A DNA stretch of 64,000 nt from PALSA-693 sp963781155 (GTDB taxonomy: Bacteria; Actinomycetota; Acidimicrobiia; Acidimicrobiales; Palsa-688): NCBI GenBank assembly GCA_963781155.1, contig CAWAEC010000011.1, positions 62,001 through 126,000 on the forward strand, given 5' to 3'. The translations under genes were made by a program, and so were the position numbers. Positions 34,325 to 45,433 of this stretch are shown here, piece by piece. Positions within the stretch are counted from its first letter, which is position 1, and the number at the start of each line of letters is the position of its first letter. The notes beneath the pieces were generated by a model. That model saw nothing but the letters and a program-made list of their open reading frames with translations. It ran no database searches and was not told the DNA's origin.

Positions 34325-35286
34325 GCTGCTTCTGGTGGATCGGACCGCGCCGACGCCGGGCCAGCCTCGATTGGTTCGAACTTACCGGTCTCGAGACCCG
34401 TCGGCTGGCCACCTGTCGGCTGGCCCCCCGTCGGCGTCGGCGCCCCTTCCGGCACTTTCGGCTGAGGCAGGGGGTCCCCGGCGCAATCGTCGCCTTCGCC
34501 GGCCCGCCCTCGAGTCAACAGGATGATCGTCGATGCCACGAAGACCACGATGCTCGTCCAATCGTTGAGGCGTAGACCGAGGAAGCGGTGAGCGTGGTCG
34601 ATTCGCAGATACTCGGTCCAGAATCTTCCGAACGTGTAGAAGGAGGCGTACGCGAAAAACAAATAGCCGCGACGAATCCGGAACCGGCGCTCGACCCACA
34701 GCACGAGCCCCAGCACGACAAGATCCCAGATGCACTCGTAGAGGAAGGTCGGCTGGAACGTCGTATGTGGCGCATACGGGGCTACCGGATTGTCGATCTT
34801 CACCGCCCAGGGAAGCTTGGACGGGCGCCCGTACAGCTCCTGGTTGAAGTAGTTGCCCCAACGGCCGATTGCCTGCCCCAACGCAAAGCCCGGCGTGATG
34901 CAGTCCAGGGCTGGACGAGCAGGGATGTGGTGTCGTCGCGCCCCGACGTAGCCAAGGAGGATGCCACCGACCACGCCACCCCAGATCCCGAGGCCACCCC
35001 GCCAGATCTCGAACGCCTGATACCAGTGGCCGTTTGTGTCCACGCCCCAGCTGGTCGCCAGGCTGTACACCCGGGCCCCGATCAAACCGCCGGGCACGCC
35101 CCAAAGGGCGATGGTGGTCATGGTGCCGGGCTTGCCGCCGATGCGCTCCCACCGGCGCTGCGCCAGCCAGATGGCGGCGGCGATACCGCAGGCGATCAGA
35201 AGCCCGTAGACATGAAGGCGGAGAGGCCCGATGCTCACCCCGTTGGACGGCGGACTCGGTAGGTAGGCGGGGAACGGCGCGACCAT
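34243..35286 (-). CDS. lgt: Prolipoprotein diacylglyceryl transferase
   Basis: 347 residues from ATG 35284-35286; a TTG 33 bases earlier is possible. Seven membrane segments are visible. Lgt marks are FPAYLPSP near the start (periplasmic entry), RGGLGIWGGVVGG, GFALGQAIGRWGNYFNQELYG (the signature with the essential Arg, Asn and Glu), PTFLYECIWDL and GRFWTEYLR. It transfers diacylglycerol from phosphatidylglycerol to the lipobox Cys of prolipoproteins, which would include the lipoprotein at 13372. The C-terminal about 75 residues are a Pro/Gly/Thr-rich cytoplasmic tail with GGQPTGGQPTG repeats. The last 82 bases are antisense to the end of the HTH/citrate-synthase-like gene. Confidence 0.92.
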   Translation of the reverse strand: MVAPFPAYLPSPPSNGVSIGPLRLHVYGLLIACGIAAAIWLAQRRWERIGGKPGTMTTIALWGVPGGLIGARVYSLATSWGVDTNGHWYQAFEIWRGGLGIWGGVVGGILLGYVGARRHHIPARPALDCITPGFALGQAIGRWGNYFNQELYGRPSKLPWAVKIDNPVAPYAPHTTFQPTFLYECIWDLVVLGLVLWVERRFRIRRGYLFFAYASFYTFGRFWTEYLRIDHAHRFLGLRLNDWTSIVVFVASTIILLTRGRAGEGDDCAGDPLPQPKVPEGAPTPTGGQPTGGQPTGLETGKFEPIEAGPASARSDPPEAAQGSLATATGVENPEPTSPTGAGADPM

Positions 35287-35357
35287 CGCGGCACCAGCGT
35301 AGATGGCCGCTTCCTCCAAGCCGTCGCGGTAGGTCGTGGTAAGGTACGGCAGGCCCA

Positions 35358-35431
35358 GGGCGCATAGCTCAGTCGGTTAGAGCGCATGCATGACGCGGAT
35401 GAGGTCGGGGGTTCGATTCCCTCTGCGCCCA
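35358..35431 (+). tRNA. tRNA-Val (GAC)
   Basis: 74 bases fold as a cloverleaf: acceptor GGGCGCA/TGCGCCC (35358-35364 with 35424-35430), D stem GCTC/GAGC, anticodon stem 35385-35389/35397-35401, anticodon GAC at 35392-35394 after T33, T stem GGGGG/CCCTC with loop TTCGATT, and discriminator A73. CCA is not encoded. The anticodon stem has a G35388-G35398 mismatch at pair 30-40; a C at 35388 would complete it. It is 71 bases from the start of lgt, on the opposite strand. Confidence 0.85.
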
Positions 35432-35807
35432 CTGAGCGGTCCAAGTCACAGGCAATTCCGTAGTGCCTCCACCATCAAACGGCAGGGAATGGCCAGATGG
35501 CACCCAGATGGCGTGCCATCGCCGAGTCGGAGCAAACCAGAAGACCGGGCGGGATGATCGTCGTCCTGGGTCTCTTCGTGGCCCCGCATGAATCGTCCGC
35601 CGGCCATCACTGGCTTCCCGTTGCGCCGTAACAGCAACGCCAGCAGAGCCCCGGAAGCCTGCGGTGCGTCGAGGTTGCGGAACAACCCGCTTCTCGCTGG
35701 TGATCACCAAGGTGAAGGTAAAGCGAAGGTAAAACCTTGCTTCCGGACCGTCGCCGAATGGCCATGCTGATGAGGTTGCCGGCCCGGCCAGCCCTAGGAT
35801 CCTCCTT
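35432..35807. other. Gene-free stretch after tRNA-Val
   Basis: 376 bases between the tRNA and the small gene pair. Open frames on the minus strand (35446-35685, 35369-35815) are long for noise but show no family motif and one runs into the tRNA antisense. I see no integrase domain, no duplicate of the tRNA 3' end and no strong hairpin. It could be the eroded edge of an insertion at the tRNA. Confidence 0.4.
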
Positions 35808-35978
35808 GTGGCCAAGCGCGGTTCTTTCGCTAATGCTATGGATGCGCTCGCCCGGGCGTCAAGGACCTCCCCGACCGTTCACGACGCGCTTGATAGCCAG
35901 GCCTCGCTGCAACACTCCAACGCCGAACGGGCCGAGTATCCGGCTCCGACCGTGCGTAAGCGGCGGACACGGGCCTAA
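35808..35978 (+). CDS. Small hypothetical protein, first gene of a two-gene module
   Basis: 56 residues from GTG 35808, with AGGA eight bases upstream (35796-35799); it is shorter than most gene callers report. The protein is polar and helical (AKRGSFANAMDALARASRTS, then SLQHSNAERAEYP) and ends in a basic tail VRKRRTRA that might bind nucleic acid. Its TAA is immediately followed by the GTG of the next gene with no gap, so the pair is certainly co-translated if real. The small basic partner plus a second small gene recalls toxin-antitoxin or relaxosome accessory layouts, but no known family is evident. Confidence 0.45.
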   Translation: MAKRGSFANAMDALARASRTSPTVHDALDSQASLQHSNAERAEYPAPTVRKRRTRA

Positions 35979-36212
35979 GTGGACTACTTCTTCCCCGTCT
36001 TGACTGTACGGACCCGCCACCCTTCCGAGACATTCTGGTGGATCTGGCTGGGCGGACAGGACCGGCCGCTCCGCCGGGTCCGATCGCTCGAACAAGTTCG
36101 CTGGCTGATGGGCGAGTTCGAATGCTTCCGTGTCGACTGGGACGGCAGCTCGTACGCGGAGATGGTCCGGGCCGGGGTGGCGCCAGCCGACCCGCCGTCC
36201 TGGCTCGCGTGA
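35979..36212 (+). CDS. Small aromatic-rich hypothetical protein, second gene of the module
   Basis: 77 residues from GTG 35979, abutting the stop of the preceding gene. It is rich in Trp and Phe (FFPVLTVRTRHPSETFWWIW, LMGEFECFRVDWDGSSY, PPSWLA) and looks like a small folded beta-alpha domain rather than noise, but I do not recognise a family. The stop TGA is itself the 5' arm of a perfect hairpin (36211-36233). The clean abutment, sensible composition and terminator support a real two-gene unit beside a tRNA gene, which suggests acquired DNA. Confidence 0.5.
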   Translation: MDYFFPVLTVRTRHPSETFWWIWLGGQDRPLRRVRSLEQVRWLMGEFECFRVDWDGSSYAEMVRAGVAPADPPSWLA

Positions 36213-36233
36213 CCCTTCTCGCGGAGAAGGGTC
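36211..36233 (+). terminator. Perfect hairpin at the end of the two-gene module
   Basis: GACCCTTCTC (36211-36220), loop GCG, GAGAAGGGTC (36224-36233): a 10-base perfect stem overlapping the stop codon of the preceding gene. There is no T-run after it, as is usual for high-GC actinobacteria. It most likely ends the transcript from 35808. Confidence 0.6.
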
Positions 36234-36396
36234 GGTCCGGATCGAGCACCTGCAACCTGCGGCTTGCAGGTGGCCTCGGTGGTCATGCGGGACGCACGGG
36301 CAGACGTCACCTGGTTCCCTCGCGTCCCGGGCCCGAGACCCCAACTCGCCGCACCTGTCGCGCTGGCCAGGATCCCGCTCAGCAGCGCCCGCGCCT

Positions 36397-36858
36397 TCAG
36401 GGTCGTAGTTCCCTCAACTGGTCAAGGTGCATTTGCAGGTGGAACGAGGCATTGCCCTCGATGAAGTCGCGAAGTGGCACGGGTCCGTTCCGCACAAGTT
36501 GGCCTGAATCGATAATGCGAACCGGAAGCGGATATTCGACGGCGGCTCCGGCGAGAGCGGCCCACGCCTCGGCGAGTCGAAGCGCGGACGACTCGACCGC
36601 GTCCGCCAGCCCCGGCAAGCCGCCGGCAGCTTCGGCGTAGGCGCGCAGGGCGTCTTCATCGACGGCGGCTGCGTTGTCGTAGACAGGCGATTCACCGGTC
36701 GCCACCCCTTCGGCGGCCTCCGCTATGAGCTCGTTGTTGCGCGCTACATGTGCGCCAATCAGCTCCGCGGGCCAGCCTTCCTTCGGAACGGAGAAAGTCC
36801 CCCGGCGAAGTTCCGCGGCAAACGGCGTGTACCCATCGGTGATGGCCTCTCGATCCAT
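36397..36858 (-). CDS. DinB/mycothiol-dependent maleylpyruvate isomerase-like protein
   Basis: 153 residues. The composition and helix pattern fit the four-helix bundle of the DinB_2/MDMPI superfamily: a first helix with WPAELIGAHVARNNELIAEAAEG, then AYAEAAGGLPGLADAV, LRLAEAWAAL, and a last helix NASFHLQMHLDQLREL in which the HLxxHLxQL histidines are a classic metal-binding pair of this fold. Members use mycothiol or bacillithiol or are metal-dependent thiol transferases, and many are uncharacterised. A weak match, with the C-terminal HxxxH pattern being the best evidence. Confidence 0.6.
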   Translation of the reverse strand: MDREAITDGYTPFAAELRRGTFSVPKEGWPAELIGAHVARNNELIAEAAEGVATGESPVYDNAAAVDEDALRAYAEAAGGLPGLADAVESSALRLAEAWAALAGAAVEYPLPVRIIDSGQLVRNGPVPLRDFIEGNASFHLQMHLDQLRELRP

Positions 36859-37031
36859 GCCACCCCTTTCAATCGGCGATCAATGCTGCCGGCGGGCCCA
36901 CGCCGGTCCGCGGCGGAGTGCCTCGACACTGTCAAATGCCGAAAACCAGTGTCAACCGGTGGCCGGGCGCCGCCCGGGCGAACTCGGGCGCGCCGAGTGG
37001 GCGCGCTTACCCGGGCCATGTGCCCCTGCTC

Positions 37032-37904
37032 TCAGGTCACCGCATTGGCAACTTCGACCGACCGAGCGCTATGCATGGCGTGCCCCAGCCGCCTCGCGGC
37101 CGAGGGCGTGAGGTACGGGCGCACGACGCGGAACATCTCGTCCGCAGACGGCAGGTCCGACAAGACCCACCTGGCGAACATACCCGCGTCCATCCATCCC
37201 GCCAGCTCCGGCTCGATAATGCCCTCGAGAAACTCGTCCCGCTGAGCCTGCAAGCGCAGGTCATCCCATGACCATGCTGAGCCGGCCATCCGCATCAGCC
37301 CGGTCATCAGCTCCGAACCGGGTCCGCCGAGGTCCGCTGACAAGACGCGAGCGACCGGGTGCAATCGCGCTATCTCCGACCAGGTCAGAGGAGGCCGGGC
37401 TCGACCTGTCTCCTCCAGAATCGCGGCCAGCCACACGATGACCTGGAGAAGCGCGGGACCTACCGGTGGCGGAGGCGTAGGAAGCCCGAAGCAGCGACGC
37501 AGGCAATCGAGCATGCGGCCTTCCGATGGCGGCAGCTCGGCGGTCTCACACAGCGGGCCGACGCCGTCCGGCAATTTCATCTGCCAGGCGACCTCTCCTT
37601 TCCGGGTGACCAGGCACGCCATGCGAACCGATTCGATCGGCGCATCAAGGAACCCGGCCGGCGCTCCGGGGAGCGGTCGCATCTTTCCTGTGGCAACAAC
37701 GCCGACAGCCTGGCAATCCTCGGTCGCCACCCAGCCCATGAGGTCGTTGGGCTCGTCGGAAACTGCCAGGGAAAAATCGCCCTCCGCCCCACCCGGCGGA
37801 TCCAACACTCTGACCCACATCGGATGACCTTGGGCAGCCACGTGTTCCCCGGCTGCCTCGAGCAGCATCCCTGTGAGCGCGCTCCAGTCCCTTTCGTCTT
37901 CCAT
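37032..37904 (-). CDS. Hypothetical protein, two-part, actinobacterial type
   Basis: 290 residues from ATG 37902-37904, preceded seven bases upstream by a perfect AGGAGGT (37912-37918 on the complement); the longer frame up to 38021 ignores this site. I do not recognise the family. The N-terminal 130 residues form alternating strands (HPMWVRVLDPPGG, FSLAVSDEPNDL, SVRMACLVTRKGEVAW). The second part is helical (LLQVIVWLAAILEE, LTWSEIARLHPVARVLS) and ends with DEMFRVVRPYLTPSAARRLGHAM. No membrane helix or signal peptide. It lies downstream of aspS but 200 bases away. Confidence 0.6.
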   Translation of the reverse strand: MEDERDWSALTGMLLEAAGEHVAAQGHPMWVRVLDPPGGAEGDFSLAVSDEPNDLMGWVATEDCQAVGVVATGKMRPLPGAPAGFLDAPIESVRMACLVTRKGEVAWQMKLPDGVGPLCETAELPPSEGRMLDCLRRCFGLPTPPPPVGPALLQVIVWLAAILEETGRARPPLTWSEIARLHPVARVLSADLGGPGSELMTGLMRMAGSAWSWDDLRLQAQRDEFLEGIIEPELAGWMDAGMFARWVLSDLPSADEMFRVVRPYLTPSAARRLGHAMHSARSVEVANAVT

Positions 37905-38030
37905 CAGACCTACCTCCTGTCGAATGTCGATCAGGGGGTAGAGCCGATACCCCGACCGCCGCCGCAACCACCGCGGCTGAGGGCCCTGGCCAAAAAGGTA
38001 GCAAGGGCCAGGGACGGCCACAACGGCTGG

Positions 38031-38080
38031 CGCCGTCAGACGGCCTCAGACGCCCTCAGACCCCGTTAGACGCCGTCAGA
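38031..38080. repeat. Ten-base tandem repeat, five copies
   Basis: Five consecutive decamers of the form C[G/C]CC[G/T/C]T[C/T]AGA (CGCCGTCAGA, CGGCCTCAGA, CGCCCTCAGA, CCCCGTTAGA, CGCCGTCAGA) run from 38031 to 38080, and a sixth degenerate one follows. They lie between the hypothetical gene and the stop of aspS. The 10-base period equals about one DNA helical turn, which would place every copy on the same face. No gene reads through it. Confidence 0.7.
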
Positions 38081-38107
38081 CCCCGTCGGGCCACCCGCCG
38101 GAGGGGA

Positions 38108-39919
38108 TTACGGGCTCGGCGGGACGATGCGCAGATGCAGCTCGGTCAACTGGCTCTCAGTCACCGGACTGGGCGCGCCCATCAGCAGGTCACGGGCGCC
38201 CTGGTTGAGCGGGAACGCGATGACTTCCCGCAGGTTCGCCTGATCCTCGAGCAACATGAGGATCCGGTCGAAACCGGGGGCGATGCCGGCGTGAGGTGGG
38301 GGCCCATAGTGGAAGGCGTTCCACAGCGCCGGGAACGACTGGCGGATACGCTCCGGCCCGTACCCGGCGATCGCGAACGCCGCTTCCATCACTTCGGGTA
38401 GGTGGTTCCGGACGGCCCCGGACGACAGCTCGATTCCGTTACACACGAGATCGTACTGATACGCCACCACGTCGCCGGGATCTAACGTCTTCAGCGCCTC
38501 CAGCCCCCCCTGCGGCATTGAAAACGGGTTGTGCGAGAAACTCCACTCGCCGGTGGTCTCATCTCGCTCGAACATAGGAAAGTCGACGACCCAACAAAAC
38601 GACAGCACGCCCGGATCAGCCAGCCCCAGCTCCCGGCCCAACGCCGTCCGTAATTCACCAAGCACCGTTGCCGCGCGCACGCGGGGACCAACAGTCACCA
38701 GGACCGCGTCGCCCGCCACCGCCCCGGCGGCACCCACGAGCACGGCCGCCTCCTCATCGGTGAGCTTCTTGGCGAGCGAGCCCCGCGTCTCGCCGGAGCG
38801 GTCGAGTTGCAGCCAGGCCCCAGCAACGCCGGCCCGGACGGCCGAAGATGCGAACTCGTCGAACCACCGCCGCGGCCGACCGGCGGCCTCCGGCGCCCGG
38901 ACAACCCGGATCACGTGACCTGCTGCGGGTGCGCCCAGGAACATCGGCAGCTCCGTGGCTCCCCCGAGCGCGGATGTCACATCGGCGATTTCCAAACCGA
39001 ATCGGAGGTCCGGTTTGTCCGTCCCGAAACGGTCGATGGCGTCGGCGAAGCGAAGCCGCGGGAAGACGTCCGGTGCCCGCTTGGCCGAACAATCCCGGAC
39101 GATACGGGCCATCAGCAGTTCGACCTCACCAAATACGTCCTCCTGGGTGGCAAACGCCATCTCGAGGTCAATCTGGTAGAACTCGCCGGGACTCCGGTCG
39201 GCTCGCGACGCTTCGTCGCGGAAACACGGGGCGATCTGGAAATACCGCTCGACGCCGCCCACCATGAGCAATTGCTTGAACTGCTGTGGCGCCTGGGGCA
39301 ATGCGTAGAACTCTCCTGCGTACAGCCGGCTCGGCACGAGAAAGTCCCGGGCGCCCTCTGGCGATGACGCCGTCAGCACCGGAGTCTGCACTTCGAGGAA
39401 TCCACGTTCCGCCAGATGATGTCGCACTACCTGCGCCAGCCGAGCTCGGGCCGCGAGCCGCTCGGCCAGGGGCCCCCGCCGGAGGTCCAGGTACCGGTAG
39501 CGCAGCCGCGTCTCTTCTCCGACCTCCGTGTCGCGCTCAACCGGGAACGGGAGGACGTCCGCAACAGCCAGGACCTCCACCTCCTCCACGGTCACCTCCA
39601 CCTCACCCGTCGCCAGCTTGGGGTTGACCGTCTCAGGCGGGCGGGCGACCACCTCGCCGCTCACGCTGATGACGCTCTCCACGCGTAGGTGGGCCAGACG
39701 CTCGAACGCAGGCTGCTCCGGATGGGCGACCAGTTGCACCAAGCCGCCCGGCTCGACTCCGCCCGGGTCGCGGAAATCGACGAACAGGAGGCCGCCATGG
39801 TCCCGTTTGGCCGCCATCCATCCGGCCAGGCGCACGAATCGCCCCACGTCGGTCGAGCGCAGCGAGCCGGCCCGGGTGTCCCGGTACCGATTGACGGCGA
39901 GAGGCCGAGAGTCTTCCAT
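38108..39919 (-). CDS. aspS: Aspartyl-tRNA synthetase
   Basis: 603 residues, the size of the bacterial enzyme. An OB-fold anticodon-binding domain (FVRLAGWMAAKRDHGGLLFVDFRD, 30-53) is followed by the class II core: RYRYLDLRR, motif 1 region FLEVQTPVLTASSPEGARDF, motif 2 FRDEASRADRSPGEFYQID, the bacterial GAD insertion (about 290-420) and motif 3 PGFDRILMLL near 550. It charges tRNA-Asp, and tRNA-Asn too if asparaginylation is indirect, which cannot be decided here. It diverges from acnA across 90 bases. The ATG 39917-39919 lies just before the usual start of the fold. Confidence 0.95.
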   Translation of the reverse strand: MEDSRPLAVNRYRDTRAGSLRSTDVGRFVRLAGWMAAKRDHGGLLFVDFRDPGGVEPGGLVQLVAHPEQPAFERLAHLRVESVISVSGEVVARPPETVNPKLATGEVEVTVEEVEVLAVADVLPFPVERDTEVGEETRLRYRYLDLRRGPLAERLAARARLAQVVRHHLAERGFLEVQTPVLTASSPEGARDFLVPSRLYAGEFYALPQAPQQFKQLLMVGGVERYFQIAPCFRDEASRADRSPGEFYQIDLEMAFATQEDVFGEVELLMARIVRDCSAKRAPDVFPRLRFADAIDRFGTDKPDLRFGLEIADVTSALGGATELPMFLGAPAAGHVIRVVRAPEAAGRPRRWFDEFASSAVRAGVAGAWLQLDRSGETRGSLAKKLTDEEAAVLVGAAGAVAGDAVLVTVGPRVRAATVLGELRTALGRELGLADPGVLSFCWVVDFPMFERDETTGEWSFSHNPFSMPQGGLEALKTLDPGDVVAYQYDLVCNGIELSSGAVRNHLPEVMEAAFAIAGYGPERIRQSFPALWNAFHYGPPPHAGIAPGFDRILMLLEDQANLREVIAFPLNQGARDLLMGAPSPVTESQLTELHLRIVPPSP

Positions 39920-40009
39920 GACGCCGCAGCAGGCTAGCCCGCCGGGTCCCTCGCGCCGGCCCCGGCCATCACTTTCCCCCCAACAACAGCGGTGCGCCAG
40001 ACTGGAGCC

Positions 40010-42691
<2,682 letters not shown>

Positions 42692-42752
42692 GGCTGACCC
42701 CGGACCCCACCTCGGTTGCCCCCACGGGAGCCCTGCCGGCACTTCTTGCGTT

Positions 42753-42994
42753 TGGCCGCAAACCGTGCCCACCCCGCCGAAACTGGGCACGGTCACCCCA
42801 AACGGGCACACTTCGCCCGGGTTTCTGCCAGTGAGCGTGCCCAACTTCCGACCCCGTGCCCGCTTTGCCCTCCTGGCCGCAAACCGTGCCCACCCCGCCG
42901 AAACTGGGCACGGTCACCCCAAACGGGCACACTTCGGCCGGGTTTATGCCAGTAAGCGTGCCCAACTTCCGACCCCGTGCCCAGAACGTGGGGA
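42753..42994. repeat. 121-bp tandem duplication rich in GTGCCC/GGGCAC
   Basis: Copy 1 is 42753-42873 and copy 2 is 42874-42994, differing at a few positions (CGCCCGG/CGGCCGG, TTTCTGCCAGTGAG/TTTATGCCAGTAAG). Each copy contains GTGCCC or its complement GGGCAC about five times in both orientations, so a single strand can fold into alternative hairpins. The stretch 42692-43001 holds nothing else. It separates acnA from the convergent LysR gene and may act as a bidirectional terminator or protein-binding array. Confidence 0.85.
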
Positions 42995-43001
42995 GGTGGG
43001 C

Positions 43002-43913
43002 TCAGTTCGCGGGCGCGTGGAGGCCCCGCTGCGGGTCGAGGTTGGCGCCGACCATGGCGTCCAACGTCTCCAGCATGGCCCGGGCCGGGGCACTGGGCCG
43101 GGCCCGGCGACGGAGCACCACGCCGACCCGGCGCCGCGGGAGGTCCGACACGCTGACCCGGGTGAAGCCGGTCAGCGTCTCGGCGGTGCCGGTCGCGGGG
43201 AGGATGGCGGGCCCGTACCCCTGGAGCGTCAGCGAGGCGATGAGTCGAACGCCATCCAGCTCCGCCCGGGGTTGCAGCGAGATGCCAGCGGCTCGGCAAG
43301 CCTCGTCGATCTCATCCCGAAACGTGGTCCCGGGCGCCGGTAGCAGGAGCCCGAACCCGTCCAGATCCCGTAGCGGAATCAGGCGTCGTGCTGCGAAGGG
43401 ATGGTCGCTCGGGACCACCAGCACCAGGTCCTCGTCGAAGAGCGGATGCTCCATCAGGTCCGGGTTGCTCTGGGGCAGATTCACGATGGCGGCGTCAAGA
43501 GACCCGGATGCCAGCAGCGGCTCCAGCGTGGCCGATGTGCCGTCACCAACCACCAGGCGAACCTTCGGGTGAGCCTTGCCCATGCCGTCAAGCAAAAGAG
43601 GCGCCAGCCAGCGTGCTGTCGTGCCAATCATGCCGATACGCGCCGTACCAGTCACCTCGTCGCGCAGGGCAGCCACGTCCGCGACGGCGGCCTCCAGCTC
43701 GGCCGCCACACGCCGCCCGCGTTCGACGACGGCCAGCCCCTCCTCTGTCAGCTGGCTGCCATGCCGGTCCACGAGCTGGACGCCGAGCTCCTTCTCCAGC
43801 CGGGCCACATGGCTGGAGACGTTGGATTGCACGGTGTGGAGGGCGGTGGCGGCGGCCGAGAAGCTGCCGTGGTCGGCGATGGCGATGAGCGCCTGCAGCT
43901 GCCGGAAATCCAT
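43002..43913 (-). CDS. LysR-family transcriptional regulator
   Basis: 303 residues from ATG 43911-43913, where the HTH begins at once: MDFRQLQALIAIADHGSFSAAATALHTVQSNVSSHVARLEKELGV (winged HTH, first 60 residues). The effector domain starts near 92 with GTARIGMIGTTARWLAPLLL and has SGSLDAAIVN and PSDHPFAARR, the usual two-lobe substrate-binding fold. Regulators of this type usually control a divergent neighbour; here the divergent gene is the HAD/PlsC fusion at 44009, only 95 bases away, so it is the best candidate target. Converges on acnA. Confidence 0.9.
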   Translation of the reverse strand: MDFRQLQALIAIADHGSFSAAATALHTVQSNVSSHVARLEKELGVQLVDRHGSQLTEEGLAVVERGRRVAAELEAAVADVAALRDEVTGTARIGMIGTTARWLAPLLLDGMGKAHPKVRLVVGDGTSATLEPLLASGSLDAAIVNLPQSNPDLMEHPLFDEDLVLVVPSDHPFAARRLIPLRDLDGFGLLLPAPGTTFRDEIDEACRAAGISLQPRAELDGVRLIASLTLQGYGPAILPATGTAETLTGFTRVSVSDLPRRRVGVVLRRRARPSAPARAMLETLDAMVGANLDPQRGLHAPAN

Positions 43914-44008
43914 CAGCACAACAGATACCACAGATAGATGGGAACGGTTCGACAGATCCCGGCTCGAACACCCGTCGGCGAGGTCCAAAGCGGTAGCGTT
44001 CGGTCGGT

Positions 44009-45433
44009 ATGGCCGGCACGGCGGCGATCTTCGACCTGGACCGGACTCTCCTACGAAACTCGAGCACCCCAGCCTTGAACGCGGCCCTGTTCGAGCAGGG
44101 CTTGGCCGGTCGCGCCGCGCTCCCGGGTCAGGCGCTCTTGCTGCGCTTCTACGACGTCTTCGGCGAGACCCTGCCATCCATGGCCGCCGCTCAGGCCGCC
44201 GCCGTGGCCGCCCGGGGCTGGTCGGTGGCCGAAGTGATGACGGCGGCCGACATGGCGGCCGCCCAGCTCGAAAAGAAGGTGCTGCCGTATGTTCCCGGTT
44301 TGCTCGAGTCGCATCGGCAGGCAGGGCGGCTGCTCGTGCTGGCGACCACGACCCCGTATGACCTGGTTGAGCCGTTCGCCCGCCGCCTCGGATTCGATCA
44401 CGTGATCGCTACCCGTTATGGGAGAGTCATCGACCGCGATGGGGTGGAACGTTACTCGGGCGCGATCGAGGGCGGCTTCGTGTGGTCGTTGGGCAAGTTG
44501 CAAGCCGTGCGGCGCTGGGCCGACGCCGGCGACATCGATTTGAGCCAGAGCTGGGCCTACTCCGACAGCGTCTACGACCTTCCCCTCCTCTTTGCCGTCG
44601 GGCATCCGACAGCCGTGAACCCCGACTTGCGCCTTCAGGCAGTTGCCGTGCTTCGGCGCTGGCCGGTCCTCTATCTCGACGCTCCAGCCGGGGTGCCGAA
44701 GCTGTTTGGCATCGAACCCATGGACGCGTTGCGGTTGCTGTCGCACACCAGCGCGATCCCCTTTGCCCGCTTCGACATCGCGGGGACGGAGAACATTCCC
44801 GGCCGGGGCGCGGTCATTGTCGCCGCCAACCACCGCAGCTACTTCGACCTCGCCGCCTATGGACTGGCGGTGTTCGAAGCGGGACGCAACCCCAGAGGCC
44901 TCGCCAAGAAGGAGTTGTTCGATGCCCCCGTGATAGGAACCTTGATTCGCGCTTCAGGGTCGATCTGTGTGGACCGCAAGAACTCCGGCCGCGCCGCCTA
45001 TCAAGCCGCTGAGGAGGCATTGCGCAACGGCGAGCTGTTGATCATCGCCCCTCAGGGGACGATCCCGCGCGGCGAGGCGTTCTTCGATCCCCGGCTCCAC
45101 GGGAAGTCAGGAGTAGCTCGCCTGGCCGCGGCGACAGGCGCACCGGTAGTGCCGCTCGGAGTCTGGGGGACGGAGCAGGTCTGGCCACGGTCCTCCCGCG
45201 TGCCCAACGTCACCAACGTGCTGCACCCACCGCTCGTCCGGGTACGCGTCGGCCCTCCGGTGCGCGGGCTCAGTGGAACCAACTTTGAGGCTGACACGGA
45301 GAGGATCATGGCTGCCATTACTGCACAGTTGCCGCCGGAGGCTCACTTGCGGCGCATACCGTCCGCGGCAGAACTGGCTCGGACCCTGCCGCCCGGCGAA
45401 CCGGCGGAGCCGGACGTGCCGGTGGCACCATGA
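44009..45433 (+). CDS. HAD-IB phosphatase fused to PlsC-type acyltransferase
   Basis: 474 residues in two domains. The N-terminal HAD-IB part (about 1-230) has AIFDLDRTLL (Asp9, Asp11), ATTTPYDLVEPFA (motif II) and YSDSVYDLPLL (motif IV), a phosphoserine-phosphatase-like fold. The C-terminal part (about 250-440) is an acylglycerophosphate acyltransferase with AANHRSYFD (HX4D), CVDRKNSG, APQGTIPRG (motif III) and VPLGVWGTEQVWP. The combination matches the mycobacterial bifunctional HAD/PlsC protein. It probably makes phosphatidic acid from lysophosphatidate and may dephosphorylate the product. The stop overlaps the next gene (ATGA). Confidence 0.88.
   Translation: MAGTAAIFDLDRTLLRNSSTPALNAALFEQGLAGRAALPGQALLLRFYDVFGETLPSMAAAQAAAVAARGWSVAEVMTAADMAAAQLEKKVLPYVPGLLESHRQAGRLLVLATTTPYDLVEPFARRLGFDHVIATRYGRVIDRDGVERYSGAIEGGFVWSLGKLQAVRRWADAGDIDLSQSWAYSDSVYDLPLLFAVGHPTAVNPDLRLQAVAVLRRWPVLYLDAPAGVPKLFGIEPMDALRLLSHTSAIPFARFDIAGTENIPGRGAVIVAANHRSYFDLAAYGLAVFEAGRNPRGLAKKELFDAPVIGTLIRASGSICVDRKNSGRAAYQAAEEALRNGELLIIAPQGTIPRGEAFFDPRLHGKSGVARLAAATGAPVVPLGVWGTEQVWPRSSRVPNVTNVLHPPLVRVRVGPPVRGLSGTNFEADTERIMAAITAQLPPEAHLRRIPSAAELARTLPPGEPAEPDVPVAP

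Noticed and set aside
35432..35807. Integrase or attachment site of an integrated element beside the tRNA
   Set aside because: No tyrosine or serine recombinase motif is visible and no second copy of the tRNA end was found.
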